Origin: Temnopleurus reevesii
Taxonomy: Eukaryota > Echinodermata > Echinoidea > Temnopleuroida > Temnopleuridae
Assembly (NCBI GenBank): GCA_036244855.1
Contig: BQKZ01000037.1
Span: forward strand, 197,336 to 235,688
Direction: 5' to 3'
Length of the DNA: 38,353 nt
How positions within the stretch are numbered: the first letter of the stretch is position 1; every line of letters starts with the position of its first letter. The position numbers were made by a program, and so were the translations under genes. Below, in pieces: positions 10,181-19,762 of the stretch. The notes under the pieces are model-generated. The model was not told where the DNA came from. It ran no database searches and was given only the letters and a program-made list of their open reading frames with translations.

Positions 10181-10815
10181 ATGTGTAACTGGATCTATGG
10201 AAGGGTCATTGGCCTGAGACAGATCTGGTAACATTAATCTGCACCTGTCAGCATCGAAGAGCGATGGCACTTCATCATAAGTATGCATGTTCAGAATACA
10301 CAATTGGGAGCTCACTCACAGACTCGGAACAATCATTTTGACCAATATTTTTGTGTTTTGCTGATTTTCAAACTCATTTTCTTATTTCGGTTTGATTTCT
10401 TTCTTCCCATGTGTAACAGGGTCTATAGAAGGGTCATTGGCCTAAGACAGATCAGGTAACATTAATCTGCACCTGTCAGCATCAGAGAGCAATAGCACTT
10501 CATCATTAGTATGCATGTTCAGAAAACACAATTGGGAGCTCACTCACAGGCTCAGGACAATAATTTAGACCAATATTTTTGTGTTTTCCCAATTCTCTAG
10601 TTCATTTTCTAGCTCATTTCTGTTTGATTTCTTTCTTCCAATGTGTAACAGGGTCAATAGAAGGGTCATTGGCCTGAGACAAATCTTGTAACATTAATCT
10701 GCGCCTGTCAGGATAGCGGAACAACGGCACTTCATCATATCCACAGCGTCACATTAGTATGCATGTTCTGAAAACATAATTGGGGGTTCTCTCACATGCT
10801 CACAGCTTAGAATAT
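10181..10815 (+). repeat. Three-unit tandem array, ~230-bp period
   Basis: Units begin with ATGTGTAAC at 10181, 10409 and 10641 (spacings 228 and 232); the third ends near 10815. Each unit has, in order, GAAGGGTCATTGGCCT, AACATTAATCTG, RCCTGTCAG, GCACTTCATCAT, TAGTATGCATGTTC and AATTGGG. A TTTGATTTCTTTCTTCC block precedes units 2 and 3. The first ~150 bp of each unit is well conserved while the ~60-bp joining part drifts. The third unit has an extra ~12-bp insertion before ATTAGTATGCATG. No coding frame is conserved between units. The conserved words include homeodomain-like (TAATCT), E-box-like (CACCTG in units 1 and 2) and octamer-like (TATGCATG) motifs. A regulatory role is inference only. 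Confidence 0.85.
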
Positions 10816-10984
10816 TACTATTATTTAGAAAACAAAATACTCAGCAGTATGTGAATATTAAAATCAGATGCTATTGCTGTGGGGTATGATGAGTCAATAT
10901 ATTTTTAGGACATCCTTAAGAATATTTTTTAAATGTGTTAATAAGCAATGTTTTTTAAAAATATTTTCTTATCTCAAAACTTCC

Positions 10985-11249
10985 TCCCACAGGCCAAACT
11001 GCACCCCGACCCGCCATCCCCCCTCTTCCTCCCCTTTTCTTCCAATCCAACAATTTTCTTTACCCTCCATCGTCATCCCCTTCCACCCTCCTCTTTCCCC
11101 TTCTGCCTTCCCCTCCATCCTTCTCCTTCCCCCTCATCCCTCCCCCACTCCTTATTCTCCAACCCTCACTCCTCCATCCATCCCTTCTCCTCCGCCACAT
11201 CCTCCTTCCCTCCCTACTCTTTCTCCCTCTGCCCTCCTGCTTCTTGCCC
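10985..11249. repeat. Pyrimidine-rich (C/T) tract ending at a gap
   Basis: Dense C/T sequence with CCTCC, TCCAT and TTCCC words leads directly into the N run at 11250, so the assembler probably failed inside this low-complexity tract. The open frames across it are compositional. Confidence 0.85.
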
Positions 11250-11420
11250 NNNNNNNNNNNNNNNNNNNNNNNNNNNNNNNNNNNNNNNNNNNNNNNNNNN
11301 NNNNNNNNNNNNNNNNNNNNNNNNNNNNNNNNNNNNNNNNNNNNNNNNNNNNNNNNNNNNNNNNNNNNNNNNNNNNNNNNNNNNNNNNNNNNNNNNNNNN
11401 NNNNNNNNNNNNNNNNNNNN
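11250..11420. other. Assembly gap (171 N)
   Basis: A run of N between a pyrimidine tract on the left and a 16-base poly-A on the right (11421-11436). Nothing can be said of its content. The poly-A may be a retroposon tail or homopolymer sequence next to the break. Confidence 0.98.
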
Positions 11421-11491
11421 AAAAAAAAAAAAAAAATTGTTGTTCTCTTGATCTTCCTCAGCTAATGCTCCAGAAAACCAATGAAGATCGT

Positions 11492-11665
11492 CTTCATTAA
11501 CTTTTTAACCTGAAGGTTGCTCATGATGCACTCAAAATGAGTAATGACATAGTATTACCCCAAGCAAACTGAAATCATGTTTATTAAATATTTAACCCCA
11601 AAGCTGCATTATGATGTGCTCAAAATGAGAAATGGCACTCACTTTCTACAGGCAAAATATGAACT
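11492..11665. repeat. Two-unit degenerate tandem repeat, ~89-bp period
   Basis: TTCATTAACTTTTTAACC... at 11492 is followed by TTATTAAATATTTAACCCC at 11581. Both units continue with a GC(T/A)..ATGATG block and CTCAAAATGAG. A short palindrome GAAGATCGTCTTC (11483-11495) sits at the left edge. Confidence 0.55.
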
Positions 11666-12487
11666 TTTACACTATCCTATGCTTGGGACTAATTGCAATG
11701 ATTTTGACTAAGCATCTTAGGATAAATTGCATTTTAGATGTACCATCATGATACTTCATGGGCTATATCTTGTGTCTCTAAAAAACATAGATTTACATGC
11801 AAATTATTGGATTATTTCATGAATTTTCATAAAACAAACCATATTCAATAAATTGCTAAGCTAATTTGCACTGAGCAGCAAATGCGGGTCATTGGTTGGC
11901 CCATTCTTTCAGTAAAAATAATTTTTGTGGGACACAGTGGAGCTTTTTTACCGGCCGATCAGTATTCACATTTCAAGCAGACCTTTCTTTGATAAAGTAG
12001 ACCATTGGCTCTAGATTTAAGGCGAGGTGGGGGTGCCTGCTGGTTGAGGGCCTACATCACAAGTAAACCTCCAAAGTTAAAAAACTACCTTTGCCCCAAG
12101 TCTTGCTTGAACATAATTTGGATCACTTTTTTAGTAGAAGACAGGGTTTCTCAAATCTTCAGATGAGGTCTGAATGGGTGTATAATCTGAAGATAGGGCA
12201 AACTTGAAATAGTGCGGATGCTACCTTCTAAAACAGCTTGCTTTTAAAAATCGTTTCGAGAAAACGAAAGCTGGTCAACGGCCTATAGCACAGCAACACC
12301 CATCACCATCAGAACAAAGAAAATATGGCGACATGGCGCCACTCGTATTTAGAGCCTTCAAGTAATGAAAAAGTGGAGGGTAGGCTTTCGCAGTGATAGT
12401 GTGTAAAAGAAAAAAAGGCACATTGTCAGATGAAAATCAATGTCTCAAGTTTGCTCATGTTTGATAGTATGCGTGGACAAGCAAGGG
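11666..12487. other. No recognisable feature
   Basis: AT-rich with mixed patches (e.g. 12000-12060 and 12290-12350). No gene, RNA or clear repeat seen. Confidence 0.4.
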
Positions 12488-12742
12488 GGTGAAAGTCTGC
12501 TATTTGTACATTCTTATTGGATGTAAATCAAATGGATGCAAAATGGTATTGAACCTGAAATGAATACAAACTTCCAAAGGAAAAAGATCTTAAAAAATTG
12601 CTTGAAATTAAAATCAAGATATTGTTTTAAGAATTTAATACTCAAAGCACAATGTCATTATTTTCTGTCAAAAATGTTTATCTGCTAAAATCAGGGACGG
12701 AACTTCCAAAGTTGCGAAGAAGCTCTCGATAGCTCTCCTTAA
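12488..12742 (+). repeat. Duplicated segment, copy 1 (ends at TTAA insertion site)
   Basis: GGTGAAAGTCTGCTATTTGT at 12488 recurs at 12949 (offset 461). Similarity continues through TTGCTTGAAATTAAAAT, CATTATTTTC, GTCAAAAATGTTTAT, AAAATCAGGGACG and GAAGAAGCTCTC to GCTCTC. Copy 1 then reaches TTAA (12739-12742), where unrelated sequence starts. Copy 1 has about 30 extra bases near 12525-12580 relative to copy 2. The two are either a diverged tandem duplication or two alleles placed in series. Confidence 0.8.
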
Positions 12743-12947
12743 CCCTCTCTGGACTGACACGCCGAATCCCGGTCATATTGACCGGAGAAATATGTAAACA
12801 AAGTTTAGACGATTCGTACTCCTTCGTATATCGTAGTAGCGGCTTGATTCGGGTATCATCGGAAAGCTCTTTCATTCAGCTTTTTTCTCATGCCCAAATA
12901 AGGATATGTTCGGAAATATTCGGCAACGATCGGCCCTCATATCCGAA
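12743..12947 (+). mobile_element. Possible piggyBac-like element terminus, truncated by N
   Basis: Immediately after TTAA the sequence reads CCCTCTCTGGACTGACACGC, then a perfect short inverted repeat CGGTCA-TAT-TGACCG (12769-12783). It is distinctly more GC-rich than the flanks. Known piggyBac-superfamily elements insert at TTAA and have ends starting CCC(T/C), so this fits one terminus. It is cut off at the single N (12948), so the other end is not seen and the call is tentative. Open frames on both strands here (12678-12875 and 12778-13050) cross into the duplicated flanks and are not credible genes. Confidence 0.45.
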
Positions 12948-12948
12948 N
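12948..12948. other. Single ambiguous base at a sequence junction
   Basis: One N lies exactly where the piggyBac-like sequence stops and the second copy of the duplicated segment begins. This suggests an assembly join and not a normal base ambiguity. Confidence 0.8.
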
Positions 12949-13175
12949 GGTGAAAGTCTGCTATTTGTACATTCTTATTGGATGCAAAATTTTAAAAAAA
13001 AAAGTATTGAACCTGAAAATTCCAAAGAAAAAGATCTAAAAATTGCTTGAAATTAAAATGAAGATATTTTTATAAGATTGTATCACTCAAAGTACAACAT
13101 CATTATTTTCCGTCAAAAATGTTTATCCTCTAAAATCAGGGACGAAGAAGCTCTCAATAGCTCTCATAACGGAGA
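12949..13175 (+). repeat. Duplicated segment, copy 2 (without the inserted element)
   Basis: Homologous to 12488-12738. At the place equivalent to the TTAA junction it reads GCTCTCATAACGG, so the inserted sequence is absent. Confidence 0.8.
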
Positions 13176-13179
13176 ATTT

Positions 13180-13335
13180 TCAGGGAGAATTTTAGGGGTA
13201 CTAAATTGGGTCTTCATGTAGAAGACTGGGAGTTGCAAGTGGCACTATAAATTACTCCCCTAAAAATCAATTAAGGGGAGCATTAGAACAGTGATCGCTC
13301 TCGCTCCCCTTAAATTTTAGTCCCTGTAAAATGAG
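13180..13335. mobile_element. Foldback / MITE-like element with nested inverted repeats
   Basis: Left CAGGGAGAATTTTAGGGG pairs imperfectly with right CCCCTTAAATTTTAGTCCCTG. ATTTTAGGGG near 13189 also pairs with CCCCTAAAAT near 13258. An inner perfect 11-bp pair TTAAGGGGAGC (13271-13281) and GCTCCCCTTAA (13313-13323) forms a second hairpin with a 31-base loop. Ends of the CAGGG type are known in hAT elements, but I see no clean 8-bp target duplication, so only a foldback element is claimed. Confidence 0.5.
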
Positions 13336-14704
13336 GAGTCAAAATTATGTATAAGGCTTGGACCATTGCCCATCACATAGCTAAATTATAATACACACTT
13401 TACTTGCCATTTTTCATATGACGATAATGTTTACTACCCAAAATTTAAATATCTCACACACACTAAACCCGAAAAGAAAAAAAGTAAGAGACATCGTTCC
13501 AAAATTCACCTGGCATTGCCTTGTCCATTCCCATGGAAATTCCCTGACCTCACATACTTTGCCTGAACCCCACCTTCCCCACAATAACCACACATTTTAA
13601 TCTCCTTTTTGGCATTTTTAAACCTTCCCCTGTTGCCATTCACCGATATTACTGCATTGCAATCTCGGCTGACTCACAGCCTGTTCAAGTGAACTTTCAC
13701 CAATATATATATAGGTCCTACCTCAAACTTGATTATTGCAGTTTTTCTTCCTTTTTGATACAGTTGCACTAGGCAAGTTTGTTTATGTTTCCTTTACAAA
13801 ATAGCAAAAATATGGAGAAAGGAGTACAAGCCAAGTAGGTTGGGTTAAATTTCAAACTAGCAAAATATTTTGAGGATGCAATACCCATCTTATACAGTAT
13901 AAGCCCATTTTCGCGTGCAGATACTTTTGCATGTAGGTACCAGTTTTTCATCTTTCTATGTATCTGTATGTACATCATACTGAGAGGAAAATAAATCACC
14001 ACGAAAACAAATTCAGCATACATATTATGAATGGGTCCTGTATTTGGAGCCTATTGCATTTACAGCAACTTAGGCAAAATCAGGGTAAAAGTACATGTAG
14101 TATGAGGGGCATGAATTGGTGGCAGAGGGTACACTGACAGGGCAGGTGCTTTGTAGCCTGAGCAAAATTCTATGTTTCATTAAAATTAATGCATAGACTT
14201 ATTACAGATTTAAAAAAGTCATTGTCTATGCCCTGGGTCAATCTGTCAAGGTTGGCAGGAAAAAAAAACCCTAAAATGATTGGCCAATCAAGCTTGTGCA
14301 AATATTGATCATACTTTTTGCAGACACACCGAAGGCTCTTTAAAGAATGGAGTAATTGTATGATCTGTCAGGGTTTATGATTTTGTGGTTTTCTAATGAC
14401 AGAAACCACATTTTTAACAAGAATATGACTTTCTTCTCTCTTTGACACACCCTGATGATATAAGCTCATTATGACACAAACCATAATTATAATAATATAA
14501 ATTACTTAATTTTGGTTCTTCTGTCCAATCCACTATATAAAGTTCAGCAATATTCAAATTTTGATAAAAAGCAGGACACAAGGATTTCTTTCATATTGGA
14601 AACTGAAAAGCTTCATTTGGATTTGTATCAAGGTCCAGTGGAACCAGAGAAAAAATGACTACCAAAGAAAAAGATCTAAAAAATAACTCAGGCAGAGCAG
14701 ACTA
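13336..14704. other. No recognisable feature
   Basis: AT-rich background. A CA/CCCC-rich patch at 13505-13590 and an (AT)n run near 13705-13713 are the only local biases. An 84-codon minus-strand frame at 13769-14023 has no recognisable motif. Confidence 0.4.
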
Positions 14705-14881
14705 AGAGGGTGTTGCTCAAAATCAACTGCAAATCAAATGCAACTGTGCAAATTGTAATGAACATTTTCATTCACGCGTGGTGTGCGCATACAAAAAGAC
14801 GCGGATAAAACAACAATTTAGATTGGCGCATACCAATCAACTGCAACTTACGATCGAATGAAACCTTTGAGCAACACCCCC
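14705..14881 (+). mobile_element. MITE-like element, copy 2
   Basis: Same family as 5810-5967. Left end AGAGGGTGTTGCTCAAAATC, right end TTTGAGCAACACCCCCT. Subterminal ATCAACTGCAA is near both ends and the interior has the matching TTTTCATTCACGCG and AAAAGACGCGGATAAAACA words. It is about 20 bp longer than copy 1 because of an extra CAAATGCAACT-type insertion near the left end. TA lies at both outer edges, which could be the target duplication. Confidence 0.75.
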
Positions 14882-16375
14882 TATAACTAATAAGTCATTA
14901 CAAACTGTGAGAAAATACATAATATTACTTCTAATATAAATGATAACAAGTAAATGTGGTAGAGATGAATAGGTCATTCAAAACTGCTTTCGAAAGTGAG
15001 GGCTTCCTTCCGTCCTTCCTTCCTTTTTCTGCAAAAATGTGTTCAGCTCACAATATATACAAAAAAATCCCAATAACTGAAGAGGAAATTATGAGAGTAA
15101 AATGGAAACAACGCTTCCTATAAGGATTAGTTTTCAAGTTTAAATCTTAATTATTTTGTTTCAACAAGTGCAATGCAAATGCCTGATTACCTCCATGCTC
15201 AGAAGCAATCACATAAATACCAAAACTTTCTGAAAGAATCTATAATTATTACAAACGTAGGTTAATGATAACTCAGATATATCATCTTTTTTGGGCCAAC
15301 TTGAGTTGAAGGTTTTCATCTGCGTGACCTGTTTCTGACCAGTGGGAACAGGAAAAGGATTCAAACTAAGCCCTTTTCATTGTTATTTTGTTTGGTAGCC
15401 AATAAACATTCAGACTTTCACAGTTTGGTGGCTAATCTTTTTAGTTCTAGTTTGAAACAATTGGGGGCATTGAATTGGATAAGTTTACGCTAAGTGTTTA
15501 AGATCATGTTGTTAACTCGTATGTTCTAAAACATAATTTTATCACTCCATAAAAAAAGCTAAAAGCGCAATTCTATATAGTTGTACCATGCTCATTTTTT
15601 TATAAATTTTCATAGGGGACTATCTCCACAAACCAACAGAGGCTATGTATAAATCTTTTAAAAATGACTTGGTTTGGATACTTTTATGTAGGGAATTACT
15701 TACCCTTTTATAGTATATGTATAAAAACAACTGAATTTTACAACTTGTGAAGAAAAAGAAAGCCCTAAAGACTTTCTGCTGTATGCCGTATGACTGGAAA
15801 ATACTTTATGCTCAACTCACCTAATCACCATAGACCTCTACCGAAGACCCTCTACCGAAGACGCAGAGTCTTGAAGGCAGTCACCTCTTCCCGTTCAATC
15901 TAAGAAGAGAAAATATAGAATTTTTTTTTCAAAATAGTTGAATGATTTTTAATACAAAAATTCTGGCACTGAAAAAAAAATTATTTTAACAAAATTACAT
16001 ATCTCCATCATTTTAGTGTAACTGATAAATCTTAGTGTAACTACTAAATCTATACACAAGACAGAACTTATAAAAATCTTCATTTTCCATGCTGAGGTTT
16101 CAGTGTGGTTAATGGGAGAACATACATGTATCCTTAACCTAATGATTTTGTAATGTTCAATGCATCTACATATCACAAAAATCTACTATTTAAATTATGC
16201 ATAATTTCATCATGCTAAAAACTACCAACCCATAACATTGTTTGTTAACAAAAACAAACAAACTGAAATCTTATCAACACATTTGTATGGTATTTCAGCA
16301 AGTAAAACGAATGATGGCAGTTATACGAAAGATTTATGGCTTGTGAATTGCATTCATGGTATATCATTTTTATGA
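14882..16375. other. No supported gene; minor repeats
   Basis: AT-rich background. CTCTACCGAAGAC occurs twice in tandem (15836-15848 and 15850-15862). A short C/T stretch (TTCCGTCCTTCCTTCC) is at about 15007-15026. An AGTGTAACT word repeats near 16013 and 16033. Confidence 0.4.
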
Positions 16376-16870
16376 GGACAAGCTTCATCGTCAGCAGATA
16401 GAAGATAGCAAATGCGACATTTTATGGACTCGGAATCATTACGGCCCTGTAAGAGCGCGGAAATGATCATTTAACATGTTCTGCAGACTCCAAGTCTATA
16501 CACGCACCCTGCCCACACAATCAACCAGCTTCCCAACTCAAATTAACTCTACAGGCAGTCAAATGGCAAACCATCCATTGTTAGCTCGCCCTCCCTCTAC
16601 CTTTTTCTACACATCGCCGAACAGTAGGCTCCCCGAGTCACTTGGATCGAGTGTCACAGTCGGTGCGTTTTGCCGGGAACGGGCTCGGGTTAGGGAGTGG
16701 AACTGATGAATAGAGAGCTACTGCAGCAGCCCCTTAGCTCCCAATTCATTAGCCAGGCCATTGAACCACCCTGTACTTTAACTTATGGAAGCATGCAAAG
16801 CGCACATGCTAGTAGTCTTCCTCCGATGGTTGGTGTGCATTATTAAATGCTAAGATCTGTGGGTAGTCTT
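16376..16870. promoter_or_regulatory. Candidate regulatory patch (unverified)
   Basis: About 500 bp of more GC-balanced, non-repetitive, CpG-containing sequence set in AT-rich DNA (e.g. AGAGCGCGGAAATGATC, GATCGAGTGTCACAG, CGGGAACGGGCTCGGG). It includes a homeodomain-like CAATTCATTAGCC near 16741 and CTGCAGCAG near 16723. The 76-codon frame at 16476-16706 has no recognisable domain. In sea urchins, cis-regulatory modules are typically a few hundred bp and can appear as such islands. That is general knowledge applied by inference, and an unrecognised exon or repeat is equally possible. Confidence 0.25.
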
Positions 16871-17444
16871 CATTCATAGCAAATATTTGCCACGAACCCT
16901 AGTTGAGTGTAAAATATCAATTTATTTAGACCTACATGTATCAAACTGTTCAGAACTCAAATTAACATTGCGCTCAGCATTGTGCATTCTGTTACCAAGG
17001 AAACTAATTTCACTACAACTTTTCCTTACAGGAGTCAAATCAGTTATTTTCAGAAATATGATAAGTGTAAAGTGCAGGCTCTGATGTCTTTCGTGTACAT
17101 GTACAATGAAAAAAAAAGTAATAACTATTGGGGAAAGAGATTTCAAGTACAATCTACATGTATACAAGCAATAACAATTTTCTAAGTCCATTTTTAGGAA
17201 AGAGTGTGAAAAGAGAGGCAGAATGACTGCCATGAAAGGGGTGATCCAATTTGTCAGCTAGCACTACATGTATGTTAGGATCGCTCAAAATTGAGAGAGC
17301 ACTCCATTCTTAATCAATTCTTAATCTCAGGATTAAACAAACTAAGAAAAAACTTGATGAGCATCTATTTTGTTAATAATAATAGGGTCTGATTAAGAGA
17401 CTAATGATCTTCCAGATGGCATAACTGGCAACCTTGCAAAATCA
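16871..17444. other. AT-rich background with TACATGTA cluster
   Basis: No gene seen. The palindrome TACATGTA occurs at 16933, 17097, 17155 and 17265, with another related site at 16124. Three overlapping small open frames (16887-17233) are shadows of one another and not credible. Confidence 0.4.
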
Positions 17445-17741
17445 CCAAATTTGTCAGTTTCAATCTATATGCGCACTTCTAATATGGAAACAAAAACAGA
17501 TTTTCACACATACACAAGTAGGTGTCAAATATACACAAATAATGAAATAAAGGTTAAAACTGCTATTCGGGAGAGTATCTTTGTCCAGAAGTACATTATT
17601 ATGCTTTGCTAATAAAAATTTCCAAGGAAGTTCAATTTTCATTTTGGTATATATTGAATAAAGTGTGTGCTATGGTAAGCAAAATAGGGGTGTTTTTTCA
17701 TAGATTTTTAATCGTGTACTAAATACACATGTTTTATAACC
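17445..17741 (+). repeat. Tandem duplication unit 1 (unfilled homologue)
   Basis: CCAAATTTGTCAGTTTCAAT, ATATGCGCACTT, ATATGGAAACAAAAACAG and CACACATACACAAGTAGGT appear here and again from 17742, an offset of about 297 bp. Later words GTCCAGAAGTA, TATATTGAATAAA and GGGGTGTTTTTTC recur at 17894, 18218 and 18373, so unit 2 is the same sequence broken by insertions. Confidence 0.75.
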
Positions 17742-18083
17742 AAATTTGTCAGTTTCAATCAATATGCGCACTTGAAATATGGAAACAAAAACAGATTTTC
17801 ACACATACACAAGTAGGTTAATATACATAAATATACACAGGTGTCATATTCACACGATCTGTGAAACAACTGTTCAAACTGCAAAATGGGCATTGTCCAG
17901 AAGTATTATCCCTACCTGGTATGGTAGTGGTATGGTACTTTATTCCCAATCAGTAAAAAGACATATAACATATACATAATACAAAATAAGAATACATTTG
18001 ACAAATTTACATGTGAACAAAAAATAACTTGCAATTAATAAGATTGGATAGATTGCCCTTTCAGAAGAATTAAAATAAATACT

Positions 18084-18167
18084 TCAGTAATTGATATTAA
18101 AGCGCAACAAGTGTCAAATTATAGGAGTGTGTAATTAATGACAAGCATGAAAAGGGGCTACTGCATC
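18084..18167 (+). repeat. Left arm of an 84-bp inverted repeat
   Basis: CAGTAATTGATATTAAAGCG at 18084 is the reverse complement of CGCTTTAATATCAATTACTG ending at 18976. The match continues nearly perfectly through AAGTGTCAAATTATAGGAGT and ATTAATGACAAGC to GCTACTGCATCA at 18167. Arm spacing is about 726 bp. Confidence 0.85.
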
Positions 18168-18230
18168 AAAAAAACATTTTTTTTAGCAAACTCAGAAGTG
18201 CCATATTTAGTTTGATCTATATTGAATAAA

Positions 18231-18353
18231 AATGCCATGTGCGCTGGTGTACGCCAGGCTAAAGCCAGTGTAATAATAATGCAAAGCGCCTTGAGCACTC
18301 CGCAGAGTGGATAAGTGCGCTATATAAATTGCATCTATTATTATTATTATTAT
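18231..18353 (+). mobile_element. SINE-like dispersed repeat, family 2, 5'-shortened copy
   Basis: Matches the 3' two thirds of the copy at 4241-4440: GTGCGCT, GTACGCCAGGCTAAAGCCAG, TAATAATAATGCAAAGCGCC, GCAGAGTGGATAA, GCTATATAAATTGCATC and a (TTA)n tail. The boundary is set by comparison with the duplicated but unfilled sequence near 17654-17690, where ATTGAATAAA is followed directly by GTGTGTGCTATGGTAAGC. 5' shortening with an intact 3' tail is typical of retroposition. Confidence 0.8.
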
Positions 18354-18410
18354 GTGCTGTGGTGAGCAGAATGGGGTGTTTTTTCTTGGTTTGTTTAAAG
18401 ATTATTTCAT

Positions 18411-18893
18411 GATTACACAATTCATATCTATAAAATTATTTTGTGACCATGGGGAGATAATAATTGAAATAATTATTGCCCTATTCCATCAAGGATAAAC
18501 ACTGATTGACAGTGTATTTCCAAGATGCTGTGAAAAAAATTCAAAGACTTTCTCATGTACATCTGAAAAATATTAATCAAATAGATAAATAGATTAATAC
18601 ATATATGAACAAATGATAAAGCGTAAACAAATTAATGACTAGATTAATAAACAAAATAAGAAAACTAAGAAGAAAAATATCAGGTGAATTTAACTTATAT
18701 GCCTTCATCAGAAATGACGTAGCTCATTTAACATATAATGCAAAACCTTAATGTTTTTACTTTTTAATATAATAATTTTTAACCAAATTCATCTTCAAAA
18801 ACATTGCAGAAGATACTATTTAAAAAAAAGGATTAAAAATGAATCCCTTGAATGAGTGGTTCATGGGCTGGTTAAAAACCCATTTCCAAATCC
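18411..18893. other. AT-rich spacer between inverted arms
   Basis: Very AT-rich sequence with short repeats such as AGATAAATAGATTAATAC. No gene is seen. It could be the interior of a non-autonomous element bounded by the arms. Confidence 0.4.
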
Positions 18894-18976
18894 TGATGCA
18901 GTAGCCACTTTTTCAAGCTTGTCATTAATTACACTCCTATAATTTGACACTTGTTGCGCTTTAATATCAATTACTG
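18894..18976 (-). repeat. Right arm of the 84-bp inverted repeat
   Basis: Reverse complement of 18084-18167 with only a few differences, near the CATGAAAA/TTTTTCAAG part. The arms end at the same base (CAGTAATTG / CAATTACTG), which would suit terminal inverted repeats. Two oppositely oriented copies of a dispersed repeat remain an alternative. Confidence 0.85.
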
Positions 18977-19200
18977 TAACACTCTCTGGACCTTGTATCG
19001 ACAAGGCCAACCATGACTGTTCAACTTAACCCATGGCAACGCAACAACGCCTAATAACAGAGCAACAATATTGGCCTTTGATGTTTAGCTGTCGTCTGCA
19101 GTTCATTACCTGCACCGGTAATTGTTTTTTCATATCATGACCTCCGCATTAATCACCCTTGCACGTTCAAAAAAACATCCAGCGATCTGCCCGATGAAAT
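18977..19200. promoter_or_regulatory. Candidate regulatory patch (unverified)
   Basis: More GC-balanced unique sequence than its surroundings. It contains a small perfect hairpin CCTTGT-ATCG-ACAAGG (18991-19006), CATGGCAACGCAACAACG (19032-19049) and CACCGGTAATTG (19113-19124). No coding frame is supported. The regulatory call is inference from composition only. Confidence 0.2.
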
Positions 19201-19693
19201 GTCATCAGAATAGAAATCCATACTCTTCTTTATACAAAAATGCAAATATCAAACATAAATTGATACCACTACTCTAACATTAGAGCAATATGATGCATCC
19301 TTTTCAAAGGAATTGTTCCAAAATGTCTTTTTCCTACCAAACTTACATTTTTCTGTATTCTCTTTTCAAAAACAAAGTGCTGGTGATGTCCATTAAATGA
19401 AATCATTCATCAGGAACACATCTAGAAATTATTAGCCATTTGTAAGTCCAAATAATGGATTTCAGCAAAATAAACAACTAGGCTAAAAACCATTCATGCC
19501 AACAGAACTCTTCCATGCAGTGCTGAAAATTGCTTGTACATTGGAATATCCCATGAGATATAGCCCCATCTCCTGGCCATTGGCATATAGGCAGTATGTC
19601 AAGTTGACTAAAATCATATTTGTGTTGGTTACTTTTTCTTTCCTGTTTTCTTCCATTTGGCAATTGCAACACAGCCTGTCCTCTACCCATTAA
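19201..19693. other. No recognisable feature
   Basis: AT-rich. Two opposite-strand frames at 19478-19693 overlap each other and show no recognised domain. Confidence 0.4.
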
Positions 19694-19754
19694 CCCCCCC
19701 CCCCAACCACTTTATTCCTCTTTCTCTTTCTCTTTCTCTTTCCTTCTCTACTTA
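19694..19754. repeat. Poly-C and (TTTCTC)n microsatellite
   Basis: A C run at about 19694-19704 is followed by CTCTTTCTCTTTCTCTTTC (19718-19740) and related C/T words. Confidence 0.9.
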
Positions 19755-19762
19755 TATTTTTG

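Larger units (their letters stand above)
17742..18410 (+). repeat. Tandem duplication unit 2, interrupted by insertions
   Basis: Begins as a close copy of 17445-17530. After GTCCAGAAGTATTATCC (about 17894-17910) the homology is broken by about 280 bp of other sequence. This includes 17930-17995, which on the minus strand reads like a retroposon 3' end with a GGAATAAAG signal, and the left arm of an inverted repeat (18084-18167). Homology resumes at about 18185-18230 (TATATTGAATAAA), is broken again by a SINE-like element (18231-18353), and resumes with GTGCTGTGGTGAGCAGAATG. Confidence 0.6.

Noticed and set aside
10868..11500. Open frames across the 11250 gap
   Set aside because: Made of N and pyrimidine-tract sequence; no real coding information.
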